This document shows positions 56,127 to 64,000 of a stretch of DNA of 64,000 bases, piece by piece. Source of the stretch: Deinococcus radiopugnans ATCC 19172 (GTDB lineage Bacteria; Deinococcota; Deinococci; Deinococcales; Deinococcaceae); contig NZ_VDMO01000014.1 in the NCBI RefSeq assembly GCF_006335125.1, positions 1 to 64,000 of the forward strand. The letters are read 5' to 3'. Below the pieces are notes generated by a model. The model did no database searches and was not told where the DNA came from. It worked only from the letters and a program-made list of their open reading frames with translations. The translations under genes were made by a program, and so were the position numbers. Each line of letters opens with the position of its first letter. Within the stretch, counting starts at the first letter, position 1.

Positions 56127-56894
56127 CTACAGCGTCGCCGCCGAGAGGTTGCGGTGGGTGGGCGTCAGGAACACCGTGCCCTGGCCGCTGATCACGAAGA
56201 CCAGCCCCTCGCCGCTGCGCAGGGCGTTGCGAATACCGCGCACCAGCGGGCGCAGTTCCACTTTCAGGGAGGCGCTGTACATCAGCATCAGGTCGCCGTC
56301 CACGATCAGGGTGTCGTTGCCGCTCAGCTCGATGACCTCAACCTCCGAGACCGGGACCGGAGATTCCACCACGAAGATGCCCCGTCCGGACAGCTTGGGC
56401 TGGCGCAGCCCGTTGCCCGACAGCGCCCCGGCAATCGAGTTGTGGGTGTGCGTGCCCAGCTGCATGGTGTCCTGGGCCATGTAAAAGGCCTTGTCGTCCA
56501 GAATCATCTCGTCGCCCTTGGCCCCGCTGGACTCCGCGATGATGAAATGCTTGTTCGTCGGCTCGGTCCAGACCTTGCCCTGGCCGGTAAAACGGGTGGC
56601 GAAGGCGCTCTCGCCGGTGCCCGCCGTGGCGATGGCCCGGCTCAGAAAGCCGCCCTTGGCCTGCTGCTCGACGTTGGCCGTGATGTTGCCGTGGCTGTAC
56701 TGGAACGCGCCGGGTTCGATCAGCACACCCGAGCCGTGAAGCTGGGCCTCCACGGTGAAGCGCCCGTCCATCTGGCGCGTTTCGGCCAGTTCGCCGTCGT
56801 TGCCCACCGAGTAGCGGATCACATGGGTCAGCGCGTGGATCCGGAAAGTCACGCCGTCGCCTTTCTGCTCCTGCACAAGCTGCATATGGGTCAT
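56127..56894 (-). CDS. AIM24 family protein
   Basis: A 255-residue beta-rich protein of the AIM24/TspO-associated family: FTVEAQLHGSGVLIEPGAFQ, VEQQAKGGFLSRAI and a repeated jelly-roll pattern to the C-terminal GTVFLTPTHRN. Bacterial members have unknown roles and are sometimes linked to stress or membrane biogenesis. The start at 56894 has TACCCT 6 bases upstream (56901-56906); longer frames read through intergenic DNA. Confidence 0.8.
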   Translation of the reverse strand: MTHMQLVQEQKGDGVTFRIHALTHVIRYSVGNDGELAETRQMDGRFTVEAQLHGSGVLIEPGAFQYSHGNITANVEQQAKGGFLSRAIATAGTGESAFATRFTGQGKVWTEPTNKHFIIAESSGAKGDEMILDDKAFYMAQDTMQLGTHTHNSIAGALSGNGLRQPKLSGRGIFVVESPVPVSEVEVIELSGNDTLIVDGDLMLMYSASLKVELRPLVRGIRNALRSGEGLVFVISGQGTVFLTPTHRNLSAATL

Positions 56895-57236
56895 GCCAGA
56901 AGGGTAATACAGATTTCTATTGGGCGACATGCCCGGAGGCGCAACCCGCAGACCTGGATTGGGGTGCCCGCTGGCCCCACACCCCCGCAGCCGCCAGCCT
57001 GCGTCCACACGACGCCCCCAAATTATTGTCCCCGTCGCAGCAGCCGTTGCCGCAAACAGGCCATCACCTGACAACGGACGGCACGGTGATCGTCCAGTCA
57101 ACAGGTCATCTGGTTGGCGATCTGTTGGCCCATGCAGGCGCCCTCGAAAATTCTCGCAAGCCTGCGTTACCAGTCCACGGGTTCAACATGGATTGGTAAC
57201 GCAGCGCTGTAGAGAACACGCCTGTAAGGGGTGCCG
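56895..57236. other. Intergenic region without a gene
   Basis: 342 bases with no supported gene. It holds the AIM24 -10 box near 56901-56906, a CAACAG/CTGTTG inverted repeat around 57104-57133, and the long hairpin at 57163-57203. Nothing else is recognisable. Confidence 0.5.
57163..57203 (-). terminator. Long hairpin after the WGxxGxxG gene
   Basis: TGCGTTACCA (57163-57172) pairs perfectly with TGGTAACGCA (57194-57203), with inner TCCA/TGGA pairing. A T-run (ATTTTC) appears 10 bases beyond on the minus strand, so termination is likely but not certain. Confidence 0.6.
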
Positions 57237-57506
57237 TCAGCGCGGCCCGGTTCCCGGGGTGGTCGTGGAATAGGCCCGGTCCTCTCTGCGCCTGAGCCCA
57301 GCCAGACCCAGCAGACCGAGCAGGCCCAGCCAGCCCCAGTCGAAGCCGTTATCCGCGTCGACGGGAGCCGTGGTGGTGCCGGTGGTGGTCGTGTTGGTGG
57401 TGACCGGTGCCGTCGTCTCCGTGGTGACGTCCGTCTGGGCGAACGCCGGGATGGGCGCGGCAAGCAGCAGGGAAAACAACAGCGTGGACTGAACAAATCG
57501 TTTCAT
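57237..57506 (-). CDS. Secreted WGxxGxxG-CTERM protein
   Basis: An 89-residue exported protein. A signal peptide (MKRFVQSTLLFSLLLAAPIP, cut near AFA-Q) is followed by a Thr-rich, probably glycosylated or extended linker. The C-terminus has a WGWLGLLGLLGLAGLRRRED segment, a WGxxGxxG-type sorting signal with hydrophobic helix and basic cluster. Such signals are thought to retain proteins at the cell surface through a dedicated protease. GGAGG precedes the ATG. The mature protein has almost no fold-forming sequence. Confidence 0.75.
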   Translation of the reverse strand: MKRFVQSTLLFSLLLAAPIPAFAQTDVTTETTAPVTTNTTTTGTTTAPVDADNGFDWGWLGLLGLLGLAGLRRREDRAYSTTTPGTGPR

Positions 57507-57767
57507 CAATGGTCCTCCAGTCACAAGTGGTCTTCCAGGGGCAGCTCAATCCGAACACAGGCTGTCTGGCGAACGCAGCATCGCATACTCACCTGAGGCT
57601 CCGCCTGTTGGCCTTGTTCAGTCATCACCCACACAATCTTTAACGTCCGCGGCGCACCGGACGCGCGCGAGACTCAGGATTGAACGCCACGGGCAGGCCG
57701 CCGTGTCCAGGGCCCGCAGACGCCGAAAATGACACTGCGGCTGGGGCCACTGCTCTAGGGTGCGGGC

Positions 57768-58808
57768 ATGAGCGCGCCCGTTCCCACCCCGGTTTCACCT
57801 GTCTCCGCCCGCCACGTCACGTCCGGCGGCACGCGGGTCTACACGCTGAGCGTGCCCGCCTTTCCGCATTTCGCCGCCAACGTGTTCGTGGTGGTGCGGG
57901 GCGAGCCTGCCAGGCCGACGTACACCGCCCTGATCGACACGGGTGGCAGCCACGAGGCCAGCACCGCCGCGCTGGAAGCCGGGCTGGAGGCCATCCGCCG
58001 CGAGTCCGGCGAGGCGGTGTCCTGGAAGACCCTGAGCCGCGTGGTGATCACACACCCGCACCCGGACCATGTGGCCGGTCTGCCCTTTGTTCGAGGCAGA
58101 ACGAATGCGCCCGTTGCCGCGCACGAATGGGCCGTGCAGACCATCGAGCAGCCAGAGGGTGATCCGGTGGCCCGGCCGGCCGAGATGGAGGAGCACATCC
58201 GCTGGCTGGGGTTGACCGGCGGCGGAACGGAAGCGGAATACGCCGAACGCCTGCGCCGCCGCGCCCGCAACACCATGCTCCCGGAGGCCGTAGAGGTTCA
58301 GACACCGTTGCGGGACGGCGACGTGCTGGACGACGTGTTCACCGTTCTGCACACGCCCGGCCATGAGGGTTCGCAGGTCTGCCTGCGCGTGGACGACCTG
58401 CTGCTCAGCGCCGATCATCTGCTGCCGCGCAACTCGCCGCCGCTGATGCCAGCGCGGTTTCAGCGGGGCGCGGGGCTGCGGCATTACCTCGCCTCGCTGG
58501 AACACATTGAAGGACTGGAAGGCGTGGGCGTGGCGCTGGGCGGACACGACGGCCCCATGCACCACTGGCAGGAGCGCATCCAGAGCCTGCGCGAGCGTTA
58601 CGCCGACAAGTTGGGTGCCGTGCTGGACGCCGCCGCCGAGCCGATCACCGTTCATGACCTGACCCACGCGCTGCATCCCCGGCTGAAACCGATTCAGGCC
58701 ATCCTGCTTTTAGACCAGACGGCGGCGCTGGCGGAATACCTGGCGGAGCGCGGCGAGTTGCTTGAGACGCGGCGGGAGGATGGCGCGGCGCTGTTTGTGC
58801 GGGCATGA
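57768..58808 (+). CDS. MBL-fold metallo-hydrolase
   Basis: A 346-residue metallo-beta-lactamase-fold protein. The zinc motif THPHPDHVAGLP (two-metal His and Asp ligands), HTPGHEGSQVCL and SADHLLPRNSPPL are in order, and a final His lies in LGGHDGPMHHW. The C-terminal helical domain (ILLLDQTAALAEYLAERGEL) resembles the winged-helix of LACTB2-like RNase/hydrolases. A TAGGGT box (57756-57761) is 6 bases before the ATG. It is followed immediately by the phosphotransferase gene. Substrate unknown. Confidence 0.85.
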   Translation: MSAPVPTPVSPVSARHVTSGGTRVYTLSVPAFPHFAANVFVVVRGEPARPTYTALIDTGGSHEASTAALEAGLEAIRRESGEAVSWKTLSRVVITHPHPDHVAGLPFVRGRTNAPVAAHEWAVQTIEQPEGDPVARPAEMEEHIRWLGLTGGGTEAEYAERLRRRARNTMLPEAVEVQTPLRDGDVLDDVFTVLHTPGHEGSQVCLRVDDLLLSADHLLPRNSPPLMPARFQRGAGLRHYLASLEHIEGLEGVGVALGGHDGPMHHWQERIQSLRERYADKLGAVLDAAAEPITVHDLTHALHPRLKPIQAILLLDQTAALAEYLAERGELLETRREDGAALFVRA

Positions 58809-59656
58809 CCCCACCCCCGGAGCTGCTCGATGCCTGGAATCTGCGGCCCCAGGCTGAGCTGGGAGGCCGCCTGAACCGCCACTGGCAGGTCTGGAACGGG
58901 CAGGAGAGCGCCGTTCTGCGCCGCTGGCATGGCCCAGAACCCGAGGTGCATTACGAGCTGAATGTTTTGAAGTTGATCGCGGACACGGGGCTGAATCTGC
59001 CCTTCCTCAGACGCGGACCCCAGGTTCTGGACGGTGCGTGGTGGTCCCTGCACGACGTTGTGCCGGGTGATCCTGCCCCACACGAGGACGCCCACACGCG
59101 GGGGCGCTGGCTGGCAGAACTGCATGAGCGCTGGCGGGAACTGCCCCTGCCCGCCGCCCGCCCCGGCTGGCGCGGCGCACTGGAGGTGCTGGCTGACCCC
59201 GGCGCCGACGCGCTGCTGGACGCCCACGAGGCGGCGCGCCCTGCGGACGTGCGCCTGTACCGCTGGCACCTGCACCGCGCCCGCCGCGCCGTGGCCGCAC
59301 TGCGCCCCGGCCCCCACCGCGTGATCCACGGTGACTTCACGCCCTGGAACCTGCGCGTGCAGGGCGGCGTCTGGACGGGCCTGCTGGATTTCGAATTCAC
59401 GCGGCCCGCCGACCCCCTGGAGGACTTCGCCCTGGCGTGGCGCGGCGTCCACGACGACGTGGTGCGCGGTTACGCCGCTCACACCCCACTGACTGGCGAA
59501 GCCCTGGCCCTGCTGACGCCGCTGTGGTGGGCGCACCTGCTGGGCGGGGCGCTGCACCATCTGGAATGGGGCGTGCGGGACGACGGCTGGACGGCCCGCA
59601 AACTTCTGGTGCGTTCCCCACTCATGGATGAACTGGCCGCGCCGTATCCCGGCTGA
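58805..59656 (+). CDS. Aminoglycoside phosphotransferase-family kinase
   Basis: A 283-residue APH/choline-kinase-fold protein. The catalytic loop is VIHGDFTPWNLRV and the metal-binding Asp is in GLLDFEFTRPADPLEDFALA. The N-lobe is short with an unclear Gly-rich loop. The fold phosphorylates small molecules such as aminoglycosides, macrolides, homoserine or sugars; the true substrate cannot be read from sequence. It overlaps the MBL gene stop (ATGA), so the two are co-translated. Confidence 0.8.
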   Translation: MTPPPELLDAWNLRPQAELGGRLNRHWQVWNGQESAVLRRWHGPEPEVHYELNVLKLIADTGLNLPFLRRGPQVLDGAWWSLHDVVPGDPAPHEDAHTRGRWLAELHERWRELPLPAARPGWRGALEVLADPGADALLDAHEAARPADVRLYRWHLHRARRAVAALRPGPHRVIHGDFTPWNLRVQGGVWTGLLDFEFTRPADPLEDFALAWRGVHDDVVRGYAAHTPLTGEALALLTPLWWAHLLGGALHHLEWGVRDDGWTARKLLVRSPLMDELAAPYPG

Positions 59657-59677
59657 GCTGCGTTACCCTGCGGTGGT

Positions 59678-60343
59678 ATGACCCCCGAGCGCTACGCCAA
59701 AATCTTGCGGGTGCTGAGCAAACGCCAGCCCACCCTGACCGTCCTGATGGATCAGGTCAACAAGCCCCACAACCTCTCGGCCATCGTCCGCACCTGCGAC
59801 GCGGTGGGAGTGTTGACTGCCCACGCCGTCCCACCGGGGAACGGCAAGCCGCTGGACTTTGGGGGCAACACCTTCGAGGCCACGTCGGGCAGCGCGCACA
59901 AATGGGTGCGGGTGCAGACGCACGCGGACACGCTGGCGGCGGTGCGCGACTTGCAGGCCCAGGGCGTGCAGGTGCTGGCCACCCACCTATCGCAGCGCAG
60001 CGTGGACTACCGCGAGGCCGACTACACCCGGCCCACCTGCGTGCTGCTGGGCGCAGAGAAATGGGGCGTGGCGGACGCGGCGGCAGATGCGGCGGACGGC
60101 AACATCATCATTCCCATGTTCGGCATGGTGCAGAGCCTGAACGTGTCGGTGGCGGCGGCCACCATCCTGTTCGAGGCGCAGCGCCAGCGGCTCTCGGCTG
60201 GGATGTACGACGCGCCCCAGCTTGCGCCGGACGAACTGGCGCGGCTGGCCTTCGAGTGGGGCTACCCGGAGCTGGCCCCCGCGTACCGGGAGCGCGGCGA
60301 GGCGTACCCCGCGCTGGACGACCAGGGCCAGATCATCGCCTGA
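59678..60343 (+). CDS. trmH: tRNA (guanosine(18)-2'-O)-methyltransferase
   Basis: A 221-residue SPOUT methyltransferase that 2'-O-methylates G18 in the tRNA D-loop. Motif 1 is [19 protein letters not shown], motif 2 is [12 protein letters not shown], and motif 3 with the knot is [20 protein letters not shown]. An N-terminal helix ([20 protein letters not shown]) and a C-terminal tRNA-binding tail complete the TrmH length. TACCCT lies eight bases before the ATG. Confidence 0.92.
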   Translation: MTPERYAKILRVLSKRQPTLTVLMDQVNKPHNLSAIVRTCDAVGVLTAHAVPPGNGKPLDFGGNTFEATSGSAHKWVRVQTHADTLAAVRDLQAQGVQVLATHLSQRSVDYREADYTRPTCVLLGAEKWGVADAAADAADGNIIIPMFGMVQSLNVSVAAATILFEAQRQRLSAGMYDAPQLAPDELARLAFEWGYPELAPAYRERGEAYPALDDQGQIIA

Positions 60344-60430
60344 CACCGCATTCAGGCTGAACTTGAACCGTAGACGGCGTCGGCAGAACGAGTCTTGCTA
60401 TTCCATCTCAAATCGAGCAAACTTCACAAT

Positions 60431-60814
60431 ATGATCAGTGGCTTCCAGAAGTTCCTGTTGCGCGGCAATCTCATTGATCTGGCCGTCGGGGTGCTGATTG
60501 GCGCGGCCTTCGGCAAGGTGGTGGACTCCTTTACCAGTGGCCTGATTCTGCCGATCATCGGCATCTTCGGCGGGGTGCCCGACTTCACGGCCCTGACCTT
60601 TACGGTCAACGGCAGCATCTTCAAATATGGCGCGTTCCTGACCGCACTGCTCAGCTTCGTTCTGACGGCGGCCATCATCTACTTCTTCGTCATCGTTCCC
60701 TTCAACCACCTGATGGAGCGCTTCAAACGCCAGGAAAAGGCAGCGGTGGCCGAACCCAGCAACGAGGAAAAACTGCTGGCCGAGATCCGCGACGCCATTA
60801 AGGGCCGAGTCTGA
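60431..60814 (+). CDS. mscL: Large-conductance mechanosensitive channel
   Basis: A 127-residue MscL that opens under membrane tension to release solutes during hypo-osmotic shock. The N-terminal helix and TM1 are ISGFQKFLLRGNLIDLAVGV through GAAFGKVVDSFTSGLILPII, the periplasmic loop contains GSIFKYGAF, and TM2 is ALLSFVLTAAIIYFFVIVPF, with a C-terminal helical bundle. The ATG at 60431 matches the family start; the upstream DNA is unusually AT-rich and no ribosome site is obvious. Confidence 0.95.
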   Translation: MISGFQKFLLRGNLIDLAVGVLIGAAFGKVVDSFTSGLILPIIGIFGGVPDFTALTFTVNGSIFKYGAFLTALLSFVLTAAIIYFFVIVPFNHLMERFKRQEKAAVAEPSNEEKLLAEIRDAIKGRV

Positions 60815-60847
60815 GGCGGCTGAGGCTGACTGCCTGAAAGGTGCTTC

Positions 60848-60884
60848 CAGGCGCGGCCTCCCCAGTGAAGGCCGCGCCTGTTCC
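60848..60884 (+). terminator. Hairpin after mscL
   Basis: CAGGCGCGGCCT and AGGCCGCGCCTG make a 12-bp stem with a 9-base loop. Only TTCCT follows, so the T-run is weak. Confidence 0.65.
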
Positions 60885-60954
60885 TGAGGCCCTCTGGCGG
60901 TGTCGTGCGGACATGCCCCGCGCGTCTGGGCCGGGGGACGCGTAGCGTGGGCGC

Positions 60955-62211
60955 ATGAGTGATGTTCCCACTGATCCGGCCGCCACCGACTGGGGCTACG
61001 AGACGGCCGCCGTGCAGGCCAGCATTCCGCGCGGGCTGGGGCAGACGGTGGGGGTGCCGATCCACGCCGCCGCCGCCTTTCAGTTCGACACGCTGGAGCA
61101 GGCGCAGGGCGAGTTCCAAAACAACACCGGCCTCAGCTACGCCCGCCTCCAGAACCCCACCGTCCGCGCGCTGGAGGGCCGCATCACCGCGCTGGAAGGC
61201 GGGGCGGCCACGGTGGCCCTCGCCAGCGGTCAGGCCGCCACCCTGACTGCCATCCTGAGCGCCTGCCGCGCCGGGGACCACGTGGTCTCGGCGTCCAGCC
61301 TGTTCGGCGGCACGACGGGGATGCTGAACAACATCCTGCCGCTGATGGGCATCTCCGCCACGCTGGTGGACAACACGCCAGACGCCGTGCGCGCCGCCAT
61401 GCAGGACAACACCCGGCTGGTCTGGGCCGAGATGATCAGCAACCCGGCTGGGGACATCGCCGACATCGGGCCGTTCGCCGACATCGCGCATGAACGCGGC
61501 GCCCTGCTGGCCATCGACAACACCTGCGGCGGCGTGGGCTACCTGTGCCGCCCGCTGGCGTTCGGCGCGGACATCGTGGCGCAGTCGCTGACCAAGTGGG
61601 CCGGCGGCCACGGCAGCGTTATGGGCGGCAGCGTCACCGTGGGCACGCGGCATGACCTGAGCCGCAATCCCAGCTACACCGACGGCGGCGAGCACAGCGT
61701 CCTGAACGTGCGCGGGGGCGAGGCCCTGGCGTGGCGGCAACGCTGGCTGGGGGCCAGTCAGCTGGGCATGACCCTGGCCCCCCACAGCGCCTTTCTCATC
61801 GCGCAGGGGCTCGAAACGCTGGCGCTGCGGCTGTCGCGCGAGTGCCAGAGCGCGCTGGAGCTGGCCCGCTGGCTGAGAACGCAGCCCGGCGTGGGCCGGG
61901 TCAGCTATCCGGGCCTGGAAGACCACCCCTTCCACGCGCAGGCCCGGCGCTACCTGAGCCACGGCTGCGGCGCGGTGCTGGCCTTCGAGGTGCCGGACCC
62001 CGCCGCCTTCCTGTCGCGTCTGCGCGTGCTGCGCATCGCCCCCAATCTGGGGGACGTCCGCACCCTGGTGGTGCACCCCTGGACCACCACCCACGGCCGC
62101 GTGCCCGAGGCCGCCCGCCGCGCTGCCGGGGTCACCCCCCAGACCATCCGCATGAGCGTGGGCGTGGAGGACGTCAAGGACCTCAAGGCCGATATCGCCA
62201 GGGCGCTGTAG
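60955..62211 (+). CDS. O-acetylhomoserine/O-succinylhomoserine sulfhydrylase-type PLP enzyme
   Basis: A 418-residue Cys/Met-metabolism PLP enzyme. The PLP lysine is in IVAQSLTKWAGGHGSVMGG, with IDNTCGGVGYLCRPL upstream and the signature GETAAVQASIPR-like N-terminus (WGYETAAVQASIPRGLGQTV). The C-terminal part VHPWTTTHGRVPEAARRAAG agrees with MetY-type direct sulfhydrylation. It makes homocysteine or related thioethers. MetY, MetB or cystathionine lyase cannot be separated with certainty, so no symbol is given. TAGCGT lies 6 bases before the ATG. Confidence 0.85.
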   Translation: MSDVPTDPAATDWGYETAAVQASIPRGLGQTVGVPIHAAAAFQFDTLEQAQGEFQNNTGLSYARLQNPTVRALEGRITALEGGAATVALASGQAATLTAILSACRAGDHVVSASSLFGGTTGMLNNILPLMGISATLVDNTPDAVRAAMQDNTRLVWAEMISNPAGDIADIGPFADIAHERGALLAIDNTCGGVGYLCRPLAFGADIVAQSLTKWAGGHGSVMGGSVTVGTRHDLSRNPSYTDGGEHSVLNVRGGEALAWRQRWLGASQLGMTLAPHSAFLIAQGLETLALRLSRECQSALELARWLRTQPGVGRVSYPGLEDHPFHAQARRYLSHGCGAVLAFEVPDPAAFLSRLRVLRIAPNLGDVRTLVVHPWTTTHGRVPEAARRAAGVTPQTIRMSVGVEDVKDLKADIARAL

Positions 62212-62229
62212 GGCGGGGCGGCCCGGCGC

Positions 62230-63000
62230 CTACAGCCAGGGCTTCTTGCCGATCAGGTAGTCGCGCTGAAAGTCCGCGTCGGATTTGGTGAGGTACAGGA
62301 TGCCCTCGATCAAGCCCAGCAGGCCCAGCGCGCTGCTGACCAGTCCGGCCAGCGGAAGAGTGACGATCAGCCCCAAGCCAAAGGTCACCAGACCCACCAA
62401 AAGGGCCAGCACCCACACCCCGATGTTGACTCCCAGGATCATGATGCCCTGGGTGTTCAGGCCCAGGTAGAACTTGTGGACACCCAGGCTGCCCAGGAAA
62501 ATCCCCAGCAGACCGGCGATCAGGCGCTTCTGGGCCACGTCACCCGCAGGCGCAGACTCCGGCGCGTACGGCCGGACGGGCCGCTCGTCGGCCTGGGCCA
62601 TGGGAGGCGGGCGCAGGGGCCGCTGCGGCTCGCCCCAGGCGTCCAGTTCGGGCGCGCCGGGGGCCGCCGGTGAATGGCCCTGGAACCCGCCTGGCTGGGC
62701 CGCGCCGGGACCGGGCGGGGGCGGACTGCCGGTGACGCGCGACACCCAGTCCTCGGTGCTGGCGGCCGCTGGGGGTGCGGCGGGCCTGGGCGATTCGGGA
62801 ATCCGCAGGTCATTCGGCTGGGCCGGGGCCTTGTTCAGGTTGGGCCTGTCAGAATCGGGCTTGCGCAGATCGGGACCGCGGGAAGTGGCCGCGCTGCCCA
62901 CCGCCGGGCCGCCCAGCACGTCGTCCACCCACGACGGCGCATTGCCCGCGTGTCCGGTCTCACCCGCTCCCGGACCCTTCTGATCGTCAGGATTGGTCAT
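62230..63000 (-). CDS. TM2-domain protein with proline-rich N-terminus
   Basis: A 256-residue protein. Residues 1-155 are disordered, rich in Pro, Ala, Gly and Asp (SPPPPGPGAAQPGG and PRPAAPPAAAS). The TM2 domain follows: KRLIAGLLGIFLGSLGVHKF, YLGLNTQGIMILG and two hydrophobic segments to about 240, ending in DFQRDYLIGKKPWL. TM2 proteins sit in the inner membrane with unknown function. Start at 63000; TAATGT (63006-63011) lies 5 bases before the ATG. Confidence 0.8.
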   Translation of the reverse strand: MTNPDDQKGPGAGETGHAGNAPSWVDDVLGGPAVGSAATSRGPDLRKPDSDRPNLNKAPAQPNDLRIPESPRPAAPPAAASTEDWVSRVTGSPPPPGPGAAQPGGFQGHSPAAPGAPELDAWGEPQRPLRPPPMAQADERPVRPYAPESAPAGDVAQKRLIAGLLGIFLGSLGVHKFYLGLNTQGIMILGVNIGVWVLALLVGLVTFGLGLIVTLPLAGLVSSALGLLGLIEGILYLTKSDADFQRDYLIGKKPWL

Positions 63001-63131
63001 GCTCCACATTACGCCCCGGAGCGGGCCAGGGTTGCGTCCGTCAAAAGACGCAGGCATCTGCTCAGACCATGAACCACGGCGCGGAAAGCCCGGAGTTGAC
63101 CTTCAGGACCTCCTCTGGCCCCACAGGGGAT

Positions 63132-63473
63132 TCAGCGCACGTCCACCAGTTCCACGTCGAAGATCAGCGTCGCGCCGCCGGGAATCACGCCGGGCACGCC
63201 CGCGTCGCCGTAGCCGAGCGCCGCCGGAATGGTCAGCGTGGCCTTGTCGCCCACCCGCATCTGAGCGATGCCCTGGTCCCAGCCCGGAATCACGTAGCCG
63301 ACGCCCAACGGGAACTCGATGGGCTCGCCCCGGTCCCGGCTGGAATCGAATTTCTGGCCGTTTTCCAGCGTGCCGGTGTAATGCACCCGGACCATCTTGC
63401 CCGTCTGGGCGGGCTCGCCGCTGCCTTCTTCGTACTTCTCGACCTTGAGTTGGGGCTGTTCGGAGGTGCTCAT
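63132..63473 (-). CDS. FKBP-type peptidyl-prolyl isomerase
   Basis: A 113-residue single-domain FKBP, which catalyses cis-trans proline isomerisation. The fold residues are in VRVHYTGTLENGQKFDSSRD, GVGYVIPGWDQGIAQMRVGD, LTIPAALGYGDAG and GATLIFDVELVDV. No signal peptide is present, so it acts in the cytosol. TACCCT (63481-63486) lies 7 bases before the ATG. It is divergent from lepB. Confidence 0.93.
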   Translation of the reverse strand: MSTSEQPQLKVEKYEEGSGEPAQTGKMVRVHYTGTLENGQKFDSSRDRGEPIEFPLGVGYVIPGWDQGIAQMRVGDKATLTIPAALGYGDAGVPGVIPGGATLIFDVELVDVR

Positions 63474-63694
63474 GCCCCGCAGGGTAAAGCCTGAATCTTG
63501 AGCCTCACCTCATGTCTGAAGTGAGGATGAAGGCGCGCAGGCCTGCGTGCCGGCCCATCCTTCTTCGCGAAGGGGCGTGCTGCGCGCCTTGAAACAGGCT
63601 TAGCCAAAAGTGAAGGTGCCAGCTACGCTCTCAGATTCGCCCGCCAGCGCCGCGCCCGCGTTGCGAACGGCACCGTCTGCTAGCCTGGACAGCC
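63474..63694. other. Divergent intergenic region with long inverted repeat
   Basis: Between the divergent FKBP and lepB genes. It holds a -10-like TACCCT for FKBP and TAGCCT (63681-63686) for lepB. An 11-bp perfect inverted repeat AAGGCGCGCAG/CTGCGCGCCTT spans 63530-63590, with a smaller CCTTC/GAAGG hairpin inside. A second CCTCAC/GTGAGG hairpin lies at 63503-63526. No gene fits. Confidence 0.6.
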
Positions 63695-64000
63695 GTGACT
63701 CCGGTTCCCCGCCCTCCCCCCAGCCCCTGGCAGCGGGCCTGGCGCGTCTGGATTCTCGGGGCGCTGTTGCCGGTGTACCTGCTGACGACCTTCGTGGGCA
63801 CCCTGGCCCGCGTGGACGGCGACTCGATGAATGACACCCTGCACACCGGGGACCTGCTGCTGCTGCTGAAATACCCGCGCTGGTTGCGGGCCGCCCATCT
63901 GCCCACGCCATACCCGCGCCGGGGCGACCTGCTGATCTTCAAGGCCCCGGTGGACAGTCCGTACAGCTTCGAGACCGTCTGGGGCGTGCGGCACCGGCCC
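63695..64000 (+). CDS. lepB: Signal peptidase I, 5' part
   Basis: The first 102 residues of signal peptidase I, cut by the window edge. A membrane anchor (VWILGALLPVYLLTTFVG) is followed by the catalytic serine motif DGDSMNDTLHTGD with Ser44, then RRGDLLIFKAPVDSP. The catalytic Lys motif lies beyond the end; the last residues VWGVRHRP agree with its approach. The enzyme removes signal peptides outside the membrane. The GTG at 63695 follows TAGCCT by eight bases. Confidence 0.85.
   Translation, partial: MTPVPRPPPSPWQRAWRVWILGALLPVYLLTTFVGTLARVDGDSMNDTLHTGDLLLLLKYPRWLRAAHLPTPYPRRGDLLIFKAPVDSPYSFETVWGVRHRP

Overview
The window is GC-rich, densely coded chromosomal DNA from a Deinococcus species. 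Three things point there. An RDRM-type palindrome (radiation/desiccation response motif) lies directly upstream of uvrB. RNase J is followed by a DrRRA-type response regulator and a histidine kinase. Many genes have a TAnnnT -10 box 5-8 nt before the start codon and no Shine-Dalgarno, which is the leaderless promoter layout described in Deinococcus. No rRNA, tRNA, CRISPR array or intact insertion sequence was seen.

Layout. 1-292 is an AT-rich island edge with the broken start of an AlbA_2-like gene. 293-2961 holds small accessory genes (VOC, HAD, YwbE, Rho-N-like, dienelactone hydrolase, membrane protein). 3076-8087 holds sucA and, on the opposite strand, uvrB under a candidate DdrO/IrrE site. 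8292-19611 is a minus-strand purine cluster running purC, methyltransferase, purS, cupin, purQ, DinB, XRE-PIN module, purL, purF, with a reversed DUF559 cassette between purL and purF and a DR2241-type CbiX/Fe-S protein upstream. 19776-24738 holds an EF-hand protein, HIT protein, guaB, fabI, pgeF and a YqeG phosphatase. 24846-28846 is pilB-pilT. 28916-33316 holds the proteases lon, clpX and clpP. 33371-40259 holds a MerR regulator, RNase J, DrRRA, a multi-PAS kinase and an Rcp1-like receiver. 40474-45253 holds HD, HNH, MarC and DinB proteins, a methyltransferase remnant and an RGG-repeat protein. 45389-51983 holds an EamA transporter, a LeuA-like condensing enzyme divergent from an HTH-citrate synthase fusion, an SDR, a zinc dehydrogenase and a SRPBCC protein. 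52192-64000 holds mdh, enoyl-CoA hydratase, MFS, AIM24, a WGxxGxxG-anchored protein, MBL, APH, trmH, mscL, a metY-like gene, TM2, FKBP and the start of lepB.

The most unusual content is non-coding or mobile-looking. Two 138-bp elements share their ends and core, but their hairpin stems differ by fully compensated base changes; both overlap the stop codon of a neighbouring gene in the same register, and a third, looser relative follows the EF-hand gene. A DUF559 (Vsr-like) nuclease gene is tightly framed by near-identical inverted REP-like repeats. An XRE-PIN pair has a long unexplained C-terminal domain on the toxin and a perfect 13-bp operator overlapping its start codon.

Functional links: PurS, PurQ and PurL form the FGAM synthase complex with PurC and PurF in the same pathway, and GuaB takes the product IMP to GMP. 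SucA and Mdh belong to the TCA cycle. ClpP and ClpX form one protease. PilB and PilT are the extension and retraction motors of one pilus.
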